Below, one piece after another: positions 42,724-49,924 of a stretch of DNA of 52,322 bases. The DNA comes from Bacteroidota bacterium (GTDB lineage: Bacteria > Bacteroidota > Bacteroidia > CAILMK01 > JACPUW01). Position 1 is the first letter of the stretch; every line of letters starts with the position of its first letter. Location of the stretch: NCBI GenBank assembly GCA_016192035.1, contig JACPUW010000035.1, forward strand, positions 1 through 52,322, in the 5' to 3' direction. A program made the translations under genes and the position numbers. The notes under the pieces are model-generated. The model searched no databases. It saw nothing but the letters and a program-made list of their open reading frames with translations, and was not told the DNA's origin.

Positions 42724-43576
42724 AATCATGTTTCCACCGCTTGTGCGACCAAAGCCAGCTATATGGTTGGTTGCGGATTTCTTTTTCCAGCCTATGGGCA
42801 AATGCCTTTACCAGGTCGTCCACCCCATATGAACTAGGATCTTCAATCAGGGTTTCAAATGTGATGGTATAGTGTCCGCGCGATTTTCGGACTATAGAAG
42901 GAAATAGGATGGGGTTGCCCAAGCGGATGGCAAGTGCGGCATACCCATTGAAAAACGCCGTCATATTGTTGAGAAACAAGGTCCAAGTGGCTTTTTCCAA
43001 TTGGTAGGGGCTTTGGTCGGCTAAGAAAACCGTGGCCGTGGGTGCCTGTCCTGCCGTTTGCAGCAGGTGGCGCAGGGCGTTTTTGCGGGGAATGATGCTG
43101 GTGCCAAACCTGGTGCGCGCCTGCCTAATAAAATCATTGAGCCGGGCATCCTTTGGTGGCTGATAAAGTACCTGTAGGTGGTGGTTTATGCGCAGGCCCA
43201 CACCACCGGCGGCCCACTCCCAGTTGCCCGTATGGCCCATCACTATGAGCACACTGCGGCCCTGTGCGTGGTAGTGGTCCAGCAATTCGGGATTGGTGCA
43301 TACAAACCGTTCCAAAAGGGCTTCCCTCGATAGGCCAATTCCTTTTATTCCCTCCACCAGTAGGTCAAACAAATGGTGGTAGTACTGTCGCTCTATGGCC
43401 AGAAGTTCATGGCGGTAGAGTTCGGGCATAGCCCTATACAGGTTCTCCCTTACTACCTTTCGTCGGTATCTAAGTAATTTGTAGCCAATAAAATAGAAAA
43501 TATCGGACAGTACATATAGGCACCAAAAGGGCAGTCGTGACAGTCTTGTCGCTACCGGTTTTATCAGTGCAGCCAT
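42689..43576 (-). CDS. LpxL/HtrB-type lysophospholipid or lipid A acyltransferase
   Basis: A 295-residue membrane-associated acyltransferase. VIMGHTGNWEWAAGGVGL carries the H-x4-(D/E) catalytic motif (about residue 112), preceded by the family's LFDLLVEGIKGIGLS region and followed by VLYQPPKDARLNDFIRQAR and FLADQSP. It adds a secondary acyl chain to lipid A precursors or a related lipid. ATG 43576 is chosen over ATG 43585 because a -7 box ends just 4 bp before the latter. Confidence 0.9.
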   Translation of the reverse strand: MAALIKPVATRLSRLPFWCLYVLSDIFYFIGYKLLRYRRKVVRENLYRAMPELYRHELLAIERQYYHHLFDLLVEGIKGIGLSREALLERFVCTNPELLDHYHAQGRSVLIVMGHTGNWEWAAGGVGLRINHHLQVLYQPPKDARLNDFIRQARTRFGTSIIPRKNALRHLLQTAGQAPTATVFLADQSPYQLEKATWTLFLNNMTAFFNGYAALAIRLGNPILFPSIVRKSRGHYTITFETLIEDPSSYGVDDLVKAFAHRLEKEIRNQPYSWLWSHKRWKHDFTAQRALGQSS

Positions 43577-43589
43577 ACCTAGCATGGGG

Positions 43590-43597
43590 CAAATCTA
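43590..43597 (-). promoter_or_regulatory. TAnnTTTG -7 box for the acyltransferase
   Basis: The minus strand reads TAGATTTG, 13 bp before ATG 43576 and 4 bp before ATG 43585. Confidence 0.45.
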
Positions 43598-43620
43598 TGC
43601 ACTACCGAAGGCAGAGAAGG

Positions 43621-43785
43621 CTAGAAGAGCTCGTTGTCTTCTTTCTTAATGTACTTCTTATATATATAGTAGCCACCTGCTATCAAGAGGATGAGCACTC
43701 CGAATTGCCAAAGGATTTTGATGAACACAATGGCCAAAACAATGACCACGGCGATATATAGGGCATCTTTTACGGCGTCTGACAT
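43621..43785 (-). CDS. Small membrane protein of 54 residues
   Basis: ATG 43785 to TAG 43621 encodes MSDAVKDALYIAVVIVLAIV... followed by a second hydrophobic segment (FGVLILLIAGGYYIY) and a Lys/Glu tail (KKYIKKEDNELF). Two short membrane helices or one long one are likely. It follows the PspA operon terminator and precedes the acyltransferase promoter, so it is its own unit. Such small proteins near PspA (PspB/PspC-like roles) are known elsewhere; the resemblance here is positional only. Family not recognised. Confidence 0.7.
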   Translation of the reverse strand: MSDAVKDALYIAVVIVLAIVFIKILWQFGVLILLIAGGYYIYKKYIKKEDNELF

Positions 43786-43866
43786 AAGGTTCGAATTAAG
43801 TTAAAATGGCTTGTATTGCACAAAGTTGTGATGAAAAAGGCTTTCCCGTTCACCAATAGTCCATAA

Positions 43867-43898
43867 AAAAAGGGAGCCGCCCGGGCAACTCCCTTTTT
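43867..43898 (-). terminator. Terminator after the pspA operon
   Basis: AAAAAGGGAG (43867-43876) pairs with CTCCCTTTTT (43889-43898) around a GC-rich loop. It has A-rich and T-rich arms on both strands, so it works in either direction; it ends the PspA message running leftwards. Confidence 0.85.
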
Positions 43899-43925
43899 GC
43901 TTGTTAACAATATGTTGGGGCAGCC

Positions 43926-44645
43926 CTACTGTTCACCGCCTTGCTTGGCGTGCATGCGGGCCTTTAGCGAAGCCAGGGCATCGTTTGCCGATACCTTTTC
44001 GCTGTCGGCCAGCACCTTGTCTATCTCCTCGTCCACCGTTTTGGCCTCATTGGCTATGTCGGCATATGACTCGGCAAGGGCTTCTTGCTGCTGCACCTTG
44101 TCTTTCATCTTTTCCAGCATGGCTATGGTGCCTGAATTGTCCATTTGGGCCAGTTGTTTATTGAGCTTGGTAGTAGCGTTGGCTACCTTCACCCTGGCAG
44201 TTAGGGTTTTCAGTTCGTTTTCCCACTTGGTAATGTTTGACCTGAGAACTTTGACGTTCTGGTCCATTTTGGCTATTTGCACATCAAAATTGGCTTTTTC
44301 TGCTTCGGCGCGGGTGGCCTGCTCGTCGCACTGCTGTTTGCGCAGCAAGGCCTCGGTGGCCAGCCTGTCGGCCTCGGCTGGAGCTATTTCGGCGCGCTCG
44401 CCCTTCTGTACCAGCAGCATGGCCTTTTGTTCAAAGTCGTTTGATCGCCAACGGTTCTCTTCTGCTTCTTTCTTGCTCCTGATGGCCAGGGCCTTAAGCT
44501 CGGCCAAACCCTGTAGGCTTTTGTCCAGGTCGGCTTTCATTTCGCGGATGCCCTGCTCGGTGATTTTGATGGGATCTTCCAGCTTGTCTATGAGGGAATG
44601 CGTTTCGGCTGCCCCTATCCTAAAAAGTCGTTTGAAAATGCTCAT
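43926..44645 (-). CDS. pspA: PspA/IM30 family membrane-stress protein
   Basis: A 239-residue, nearly all-helical coiled-coil protein. MSIFKRLFRIGAAETHSLIDKLEDPIKITEQGIREMKADL is the amphipathic N-terminus and first helix of PspA/Vipp1; the helical hairpin continues to about residue 190. The C-terminal EEIDKVLADSEKVSANDALASLKARM is typical. These ESCRT-III-like proteins polymerise on membranes and maintain their integrity. It follows the Tir-chaperone-like gene by 14 bp. Confidence 0.95.
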   Translation of the reverse strand: MSIFKRLFRIGAAETHSLIDKLEDPIKITEQGIREMKADLDKSLQGLAELKALAIRSKKEAEENRWRSNDFEQKAMLLVQKGERAEIAPAEADRLATEALLRKQQCDEQATRAEAEKANFDVQIAKMDQNVKVLRSNITKWENELKTLTARVKVANATTKLNKQLAQMDNSGTIAMLEKMKDKVQQQEALAESYADIANEAKTVDEEIDKVLADSEKVSANDALASLKARMHAKQGGEQ

Positions 44646-44659
44646 GTTGTGTTCTGTGT

Positions 44660-45073
44660 TTAAACGGTTAAGGTTTGTTGGTGTGAATAGTCAAGGAGTT
44701 CGCTCGAGTACTCGCTAAGCAACAAGGCCAGTGAGTTTATTGAGCCCTCCAATTCGTTGAGATCCAAGTTTTCCAATTGAAGCGTATCCCTAAACAATAC
44801 GCGCTGACCACTGTCGTCCAGTACAAAGGCACCGTGTATGATGTCGCGGTTTTTCATGAGCAGGGCTTTGTATAAGTCCATACTATCATGTTGAACGCTA
44901 AATATGTACTGCTCAAGGATCACAAGGGGGTCAGACACCCCTATCACCAGGTTCTTTATCCCGGCATCTTCGTCGGCTATTACCAGTATGCCGTCTTCAG
45001 GATGGTCTTGGACTATGTCATAGCCCAAATCAATCACAAATTCTTTTACTTTGCTAAATTGGTCATCTTTCAT
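44660..45073 (-). CDS. Tir-chaperone/YbjN-like partner of PspA
   Basis: A 137-residue alpha/beta protein. KVKEFVIDLGYDIVQDHPEDGILVIADEDAGIKNLVIGVSDPLVILEQYIFSV and HGAFVLDDSGQRVLFRDTLQLENLDLNELEGSINSLALLLSEYSSELLDY follow the layout of type III secretion chaperone-like (CesT/YbjN) domains found next to PspA in Bacteroidota and of YjfI upstream of YjfJ in E. coli. It probably assists or modulates PspA. ATG 45073 is used since the longer frame adds 13 residues without features. First gene of the operon. Confidence 0.78.
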   Translation of the reverse strand: MKDDQFSKVKEFVIDLGYDIVQDHPEDGILVIADEDAGIKNLVIGVSDPLVILEQYIFSVQHDSMDLYKALLMKNRDIIHGAFVLDDSGQRVLFRDTLQLENLDLNELEGSINSLALLLSEYSSELLDYSHQQTLTV

Positions 45074-45109
45074 GTTGATATTGTTAAGGTTGGGTGTAAA
45101 TGCCTTGGT

Positions 45110-45117
45110 CAAAAATA
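45110..45117 (-). promoter_or_regulatory. TAnnTTTG -7 box for the pspA operon
   Basis: The minus strand reads TATTTTTG, 36 bp before ATG 45073. It shares the gap of about 190 bp with the divergent XRE/S24-like gene. Confidence 0.5.
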
Positions 45118-45224
45118 CTGACCGGCCCTGTCTTTTGACCCTCGTATGGATTTATGGCGGGCGGCTTTTGGCGCATGTTTGCATGTGTTGTGTTGGAATG
45201 GTCCGGCAAACGTACTAAATAAAT

Positions 45225-45237
45225 TAGCATTCTAGCA
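45225..45237. promoter_or_regulatory. TAGCA direct repeat upstream of the XRE/S24 gene
   Basis: TAGCA at 45225-45229 and 45233-45237, separated by 3 bp, 11 bp upstream of the -7 box (45248-45255). It is placed where a repressor would block RNA polymerase. The role is inference. Confidence 0.35.
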
Positions 45238-45247
45238 AATATTTTTT

Positions 45248-45255
45248 TACTTTTG
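45248..45255 (+). promoter_or_regulatory. TAnnTTTG -7 box with almost no leader
   Basis: TACTTTTG ends 7 nt before ATG 45263, implying a message with a leader of only a few bases. Confidence 0.5.
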
Positions 45256-45262
45256 TGGCATC

Positions 45263-46006
45263 ATGTCGATTATAGGTAAGAATATCAAGAAAATACGGAC
45301 TATCAAGGGCTATAGCCAACAGGTCTTTGGCGACTTATTTGGCCTGTCAAGGGCCAATATTGGTAGCTATGAAGAGGGTAGGGCAGAGCCTAAGACTTCG
45401 GTGGTGCTTGAAATTGCAAATAAATTTAGCATTCCCTTGGAGCGCTTGCTTCACGCGGAGTTGCGCGTAAATGAAATAGCTGGTTTTAAGCATGAACTGG
45501 GGGCCAGTATGGATGCACCGGCTTTTTCGGCATCTGTCCCTCTCTTGAGGGCGCGGGAGTTTGATGCCTTTATTGCCAAATTGGACCAGGCGTCCTCTGT
45601 GTCAGAACTGCCGCGCATACACCTCCCCTGGGTAGTGCAGGGCGATTGCTTGGCCATAGAGGTCATGGGCAACGAAATGTTGTACAAAGGCATGGGCCTG
45701 TATCCTACCGATGTGCTTATTTGCCGGAGGCAAAACCCAGGGCAGCCGGCTAGCCTCAGGGAAGGTAGGATACATGCAGTAGTGTGCAGCAGTGGATTGT
45801 TAATCAGGAGAATGCAATTTGGGTTGGCCTGTTTTGAATTTTGCGCCGACAATCCCTTTTACCCATCCATTCATGTGCCTGCCACTGAAGTGCGCCAATT
45901 GTGGTTGGCCGTGGCCTTGCTCTCACAGGGCGGGGGGTGCTTGCTTACACGGCACCCTTGGGCGGGTGCGGTCTGGCCTCCACAAGAACCAAAATCAAGC
46001 GATTGA
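45263..46006 (+). CDS. XRE regulator with S24-like domain, protease residues replaced
   Basis: A 247-residue protein: N-terminal XRE domain (about residues 5-62; IKKIRTIKGYSQQVFGDLFGLSRANIGSYEEGRAEPKTSVVLEIANKF) and C-terminal S24/LexA-like fold (about residues 115-235). The S24 Ser motif G-(D/N)-S-M reads G136-N-E138-M, so Ser is replaced by Glu. The Lys motif (L-x-(V/I)-K-R) reads LLIRRM, with Arg at 182. Self-cleavage is therefore unlikely; the domain may be a dimerisation or ligand sensor. Divergent from the pspA operon across about 190 bp, so a possible regulator of it. Confidence 0.87.
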   Translation: MSIIGKNIKKIRTIKGYSQQVFGDLFGLSRANIGSYEEGRAEPKTSVVLEIANKFSIPLERLLHAELRVNEIAGFKHELGASMDAPAFSASVPLLRAREFDAFIAKLDQASSVSELPRIHLPWVVQGDCLAIEVMGNEMLYKGMGLYPTDVLICRRQNPGQPASLREGRIHAVVCSSGLLIRRMQFGLACFEFCADNPFYPSIHVPATEVRQLWLAVALLSQGGGCLLTRHPWAGAVWPPQEPKSSD

Positions 46007-46059
46007 CCCTGAAGGCCTTGTCACTAATGTTTAAAATGTAGCGTGGGGCCTTGGTCTTT

Positions 46060-47073
46060 TCACTGGTTATTGCCGAGCAATTCTTTGGCCTGTTCGCCAT
46101 ATATATTGCTATCGGTGAGTTTTTTGAGCCACTTCTTGGCTTCACCTGTATCGCCTTTTTTTAGGTATAGCTGGGCCAGGTCCCAGGCAGCATCATCCCT
46201 ATGGCCTGACCTTTTGTTGCCGGCTATTTTTCGAAGCGCCTTGGCAGCTTCATCTTCCATTCCATTGGCCAATAGGCTTTTGGCTTGGCTATAATCGGGG
46301 TCTGCACCATCGGCAAGGTCTTCGTGCTCTAGCACCGTATTTTTTACAGTTGGCTGGGTAAGTGCTTCATCAACAGAATTGGGTGTTCCGTATTTGCCGG
46401 AATCCTCTTCCAATTCTTTCTCGATAATTGTGGCGGCTGATGCATGGTTGGCGGTGCCGGTTTCAAGCCGGGTGTCGGTTGTTTCACGGGTTATTGGGGC
46501 CGTTACCCTTGTAGGGGTGCGCGGTGCCACGGGTGCCTCATAGGCCAAAAGATTTGTTTCATTGGGGATGATCGTGTCGCTGTTAATAGCTGATTCACTG
46601 CTGGTATCGGGAGGCATGTGTGAATCTGCGTAAGTATTGGTGCTGGGCTGTGGGCTGGCTTGTTCTTCATATACCACCGCTTGGCCGTGCTTGGTTTCTG
46701 GGCGGGGTATGAGCTGCCAAACCGTGAAACCGGCCATGGCTACCAGGGCCACACTGGCTGCCGCCCATAAATAGGGTCGAATGGCAATTGGGCCCTTATT
46801 GTCTGTTCGTTCGGCAGGAAGTGCATGAACGGTCGCCGTGCCCGCCCCGCTGCGCAACTGAATTTGGCGGTTGATGGAGGCTACCGTACGCTCCAACTGT
46901 TCAGGGTGTTCCATCATCTTCACACCCTCTAGGGCATCGGCCAGTAGGGGTGAGGCGGCAGTGAGTTCTTCTACTTCTTTTTTCTTGTCGCCCAGCAGGT
47001 TGCCTTTTACATGCTTCACAAGCTGTTGCGCACTGAGCCACAGGGCCGGGGTTTGGGGGGTAGATCTAGCCAT
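46060..47073 (-). CDS. Membrane protein of anti-sigma type with TPR-like C-terminus
   Basis: A 337-residue protein. Residues about 1-100 are cytoplasmic and helical, residues about 125-143 (LWAAASVALVAMAGFTVWQLI) form a membrane helix, then a long Thr/Glu/Pro-rich linker and a C-terminal TPR pair: DPDYSQAKSLLANGMEDEAAKALRKIAGNKRSGHRDDAAWDLAQLYLKKGDTGEAKKWLKKL. ATG 47073 overlaps the stop of the ECF sigma gene by 8 bp, so it is translationally coupled to it. Position and single membrane helix suggest an anti-sigma factor, but no zinc-binding (zf-HC2) motif is visible. Confidence 0.7.
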   Translation of the reverse strand: MARSTPQTPALWLSAQQLVKHVKGNLLGDKKKEVEELTAASPLLADALEGVKMMEHPEQLERTVASINRQIQLRSGAGTATVHALPAERTDNKGPIAIRPYLWAAASVALVAMAGFTVWQLIPRPETKHGQAVVYEEQASPQPSTNTYADSHMPPDTSSESAINSDTIIPNETNLLAYEAPVAPRTPTRVTAPITRETTDTRLETGTANHASAATIIEKELEEDSGKYGTPNSVDEALTQPTVKNTVLEHEDLADGADPDYSQAKSLLANGMEDEAAKALRKIAGNKRSGHRDDAAWDLAQLYLKKGDTGEAKKWLKKLTDSNIYGEQAKELLGNNQ

Positions 47074-47650
47074 GGCGCTCCATATACATTTTAAGGTTGC
47101 GCTTGCCATTCTGTATATGGCTTTTTACCTGCTTAAAGTCCATGCCCGTCATTTCTTCTATTTCCTTGTATGACTTGTTGTCAAGGTAAAACATTCTAAT
47201 ACAATCTTTTTGGTCGGATTTAAGTGCATCAATGGCTTTTTCGAGTCGTTCGATGTCCATTTCCAGCAATTCCTTGTCGCTAAGATTCTCACCATTGTCC
47301 AATTCCACACCTCCTGGGCCATCATTTGCCAAATCGTCGCGGTATGTGCTTGCCGGCCGTTTTTTGCGCAGGGCCATCAAGCAGTGGTTGCGCAGGTAGG
47401 TGTGCAGCCAGCCTTGAAAGAACTGTATCTCATGGCGGAGCAGGTCGTCCATCAGTTTTTCAAATACCTGCATCACTGCATCTTTGGCATCCTCTTCATT
47501 CCTTAGGTATTTCATGCATACACCCAGGCACAGGTGGGTGTATCGCTGATAGAGCAGGCCCACCCACTGGCTCTCCTTGGTAGCCTTGTACCGGGCTATC
47601 AACTCTTCGTCGCTGGTGGGGGTTTTCTTGAATAGTTTGAGCAGTGCCAT
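47066..47650 (-). CDS. ECF-type RNA polymerase sigma factor
   Basis: A 194-residue sigma-70 family protein. Region 2 spans about residues 25-90 (YQRYTHLCLGVCMKYLRNEEDAKDAVMQVFEKLM...FQGWLHTYLRNHCLMALRKK), and region 4 the last 65 residues (LEKAIDALKSDQKDCIRMFYLDNKSYKEIEEMTGMDFKQVKSHIQNGKRNLKMYM) with the helix-turn-helix. ATG 47650 (MALLKLFKKTPTSDEELI) is chosen over a longer frame lacking sigma sequence. It probably directs a specific envelope or stress regulon and is restrained by the following gene's product. Confidence 0.93.
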   Translation of the reverse strand: MALLKLFKKTPTSDEELIARYKATKESQWVGLLYQRYTHLCLGVCMKYLRNEEDAKDAVMQVFEKLMDDLLRHEIQFFQGWLHTYLRNHCLMALRKKRPASTYRDDLANDGPGGVELDNGENLSDKELLEMDIERLEKAIDALKSDQKDCIRMFYLDNKSYKEIEEMTGMDFKQVKSHIQNGKRNLKMYMERHG

Positions 47651-47665
47651 GGTTGCTACTATGGG

Positions 47666-47673
47666 CAAATATA
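47666..47673 (-). promoter_or_regulatory. TAnnTTTG -7 box for the ECF sigma gene
   Basis: The minus strand reads TATATTTG, 15 bp before ATG 47650. Confidence 0.5.
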
Positions 47674-47992
47674 GCCCCATGCACCAGTGTGCCCACATAT
47701 GAAGGGGCATTTTGGCCATTAGGTAACTCAAATGGTATGAATGGGTAACAATGGGTTTACTTGGGCTTGGCAACTATGAAGCAAGGAAGCCACTCACCTC
47801 TAGGATTCATTTAATCAAGTGTAATGCAGATGGAGGGATGGAAACCAAGTGATGGCTACTGAGGAGGGACCATTTTCGGGTTGGGACAGCTATGGCTTTT
47901 TGGCAGAAAACACGATTTATCCCCTCGCCATAATTGATGATGAATTCACGATTGGGCAACAATCTGGTCAAAACTATCTGGGGGCCATGCGG

Positions 47993-48034
47993 GTAACAGT
48001 AAGTTTTTGTTGCCCTTACAAAGGAGTAACAGTA
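47993..48034. promoter_or_regulatory. Direct repeat GTAACAGTA, 33 bp apart, before the PhoX-like gene
   Basis: Identical 9-mers at 47993-48001 and 48026-48034, spaced 33 bp start to start (about three helical turns), end about 30 bp before ATG 48066. A regulator binding both on one face of the DNA is conceivable. Confidence 0.35.
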
Positions 48035-48065
48035 CCTGCACAGGTTTGCTCCCAAATTGAAATAC

Positions 48066-49847
48066 ATGCGAAACATTTTTACCATCAGCTTGCTTTTGCT
48101 GGCGTTTTCGTCAAATGCACAAGTCAACTTTGAACCGATTGACTCGAATTACGGCCCCAAAACCGTGATTGTACCGGGCAACCCCGCCAGCTTCCAAATC
48201 CTATTTACTGGAGGCGTGGACGTGGTGAGAAACCACAAGGACGAGTTTGCACTGGCCAAGGAATGGCATGACTTTCTGGGTTTTGTGGAGAAAGGTGGCA
48301 AGACCTACCTGATTTGCAACCACGAAATGAATGTGGGCAACCCAGTGCTGGGCGATGGTGGCGGCATGACCGTATGGCAGGTGAAAAAAGAAGCCAATGG
48401 TTCATGGAGCAGGGTAGGCGAATTTAGGAACGTGGACTTTAGCGAAGTGGGTGGCACCATGGCAAACTGCGGCGGCATACAGGCGCCGAACGGCAGGATA
48501 TGGACTGCCGAGGAATGGATGCAGTACTCAAACCCAGGTATTTATGGCGACCCTTGCAACCCTGGCACGCGTGATACCAACGACTTTACCATTGATTCCG
48601 ATATAGATTTGGCTGATGGCGCCACCATAGATAAGTATGAAAACTACAATTGGATGGTAGAAATTGATGTGGAAAATGCCAAGGCCTTACGCAAACAGTA
48701 CAACATGGGCCGTTTTGGCCATGAAGGCGGCGTGATTACCCCCGACATGAAAACCGTTTACCTCACCGATGACACCTCACCTGGGTGCTTCTACAAGTTT
48801 GAAGCAAGTACGGCAAATGATTTCACAGAAGGTCAACTGTATGTTTATAAGCAAGATGCTGGTAAATACACCGGTGCTTGGGCAGCACTGCCCATGCATA
48901 TGGACTCCATGCTGAATGTGCAAGACATAGCCGTGCGCCTGGGCGGAACCCTTTTCATGCGCGGCGAATGGATAGACATGGCCAAAAATGGCAAGATCTA
49001 CTGGACCGAAACCGGTAGGGACGATGCCGGCAAGTCATTTGCCAAGTATAAGGGCAATGTGGCCCAGCACCATACGGACCGTGGTTATACCGACAACACC
49101 TATACGGACTATTTTGGTAGGGTGATGGTATTTGACCCGGCCGACAACAGCATGAAGGTGTTTCTGGAGGGCGGTGACGGCGCCACCGCAAATGATGGCC
49201 TGCACATGTCAAACCCTGATGGCCTTACTTTCCTCAACGTGGGCGGCAAAGAGTACTTGGTGATACAAGAAGACCTAAACGGTATTTCAGAAGGACGGGT
49301 GCCAAGCCATGCACTGGGGGCTGTTTGTGAGGTGTTTTTGCTCAACATGACCCAAGCCAATCCTAACGTGGACCACCTGAAGCGATTGGCTATCGGCACC
49401 CTGGGGGCTGAAGTAACCGGTGCCCGGGCATCTAGTGATGGTACTACCTTGTTCTTAAACATTCAGCACCCATTTTCGGGCATGAATACATCTAAACCCA
49501 GTGCTGCCCGGCTGAAGAAGTCATATGAAAACACTGCTTTTGGAATCGGACTGGATGTATATCCGTATAACCACTCCATGACCGTGGCTATCAACAACCT
49601 GGACGATTTTGTGTGGACTTCGTTCCAAGAACCTGGGTTCTCAGGCCATGCTTTTGAAGTGTATCCTAACCCCGCTACCCGCTTCCTTAAGCTCAGTAGG
49701 GTAACCAATGCCAACGTATATGACGTAGAAGGCACCCTGGTGAAGCAGGTAATGAACACCAACCAAATAGACATAGCCGATCTGCCAGCCGGCACCTACC
49801 TAATCAAGGCATCTGAGGGTGAAACGGTGAAATTCGTGATAGAGTAA
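48066..49847 (+). CDS. PhoX/DUF839-like secreted protein with T9SS type A sorting domain
   Basis: A 593-residue protein with signal peptide MRNIFTISLLLLAFSSNA then Gln. Residues about 60-500 follow PhoX/DUF839 order: CNHEMNVG, MGRFGHEGGVITPDMKTVYLTDD, CFYKFEAS, GKIYWTETGRDDAG, FGRVMVFDPA, SNPDGLTFL, EVTGARASSDGTTLFLNIQHP. PhoX enzymes are Ca/Fe-dependent phosphatases. The last about 75 residues are a T9SS type A sorting domain (FEVYPNPATRFLKLSR ... LPAGTYLIKAS), so the enzyme is exported past the outer membrane. ATG 48066 is used; the longer frame starts at TTG. Confidence 0.9.
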   Translation: MRNIFTISLLLLAFSSNAQVNFEPIDSNYGPKTVIVPGNPASFQILFTGGVDVVRNHKDEFALAKEWHDFLGFVEKGGKTYLICNHEMNVGNPVLGDGGGMTVWQVKKEANGSWSRVGEFRNVDFSEVGGTMANCGGIQAPNGRIWTAEEWMQYSNPGIYGDPCNPGTRDTNDFTIDSDIDLADGATIDKYENYNWMVEIDVENAKALRKQYNMGRFGHEGGVITPDMKTVYLTDDTSPGCFYKFEASTANDFTEGQLYVYKQDAGKYTGAWAALPMHMDSMLNVQDIAVRLGGTLFMRGEWIDMAKNGKIYWTETGRDDAGKSFAKYKGNVAQHHTDRGYTDNTYTDYFGRVMVFDPADNSMKVFLEGGDGATANDGLHMSNPDGLTFLNVGGKEYLVIQEDLNGISEGRVPSHALGAVCEVFLLNMTQANPNVDHLKRLAIGTLGAEVTGARASSDGTTLFLNIQHPFSGMNTSKPSAARLKKSYENTAFGIGLDVYPYNHSMTVAINNLDDFVWTSFQEPGFSGHAFEVYPNPATRFLKLSRVTNANVYDVEGTLVKQVMNTNQIDIADLPAGTYLIKASEGETVKFVIE

Positions 49848-49876
49848 AGGAAATTTTTCTCAACTAAAATCTTATC

Positions 49877-49906
49877 AAGGAAGGGGTTCGCAAGGCCCCT
49901 TCCTTT
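49877..49906 (+). terminator. Strong hairpin between PhoX-like and peroxidase genes
   Basis: AAGGAAGGGG (49877-49886) and CCCCTTCCTT (49896-49905) form a perfect 10 bp stem with a 9 nt loop. The U-run after it is short (TTT then AG), so termination may be partial, leaving some read-through to the next gene 19 bp away. Confidence 0.6.
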
Positions 49907-49924
49907 AGTTTATCCACACGCGCC

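Larger units (their letters stand above)
47651..48065. other. 415 bp intergenic stretch between divergent genes
   Basis: It separates the sigma factor gene from the PhoX-like gene. It contains the sigma gene's -7 box (47666-47673) and a GTAACAGTA direct repeat (47993-48034). A minus-strand open frame of about 106 codons overlaps the PhoX gene and has no protein-like features, so I do not call it. Confidence 0.55.

Noticed and set aside
45263-46006. Phage repressor marking a prophage
   Set aside because: XRE/S24 architecture occurs in phages, but no phage structural, integrase or lysis gene is nearby and its neighbours are chromosomal stress genes.
47807-48127. Minus-strand open frame in the gap before the PhoX-like gene
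   Set aside because: It overlaps the PhoX-like coding start on the other strand and has no protein-like features.
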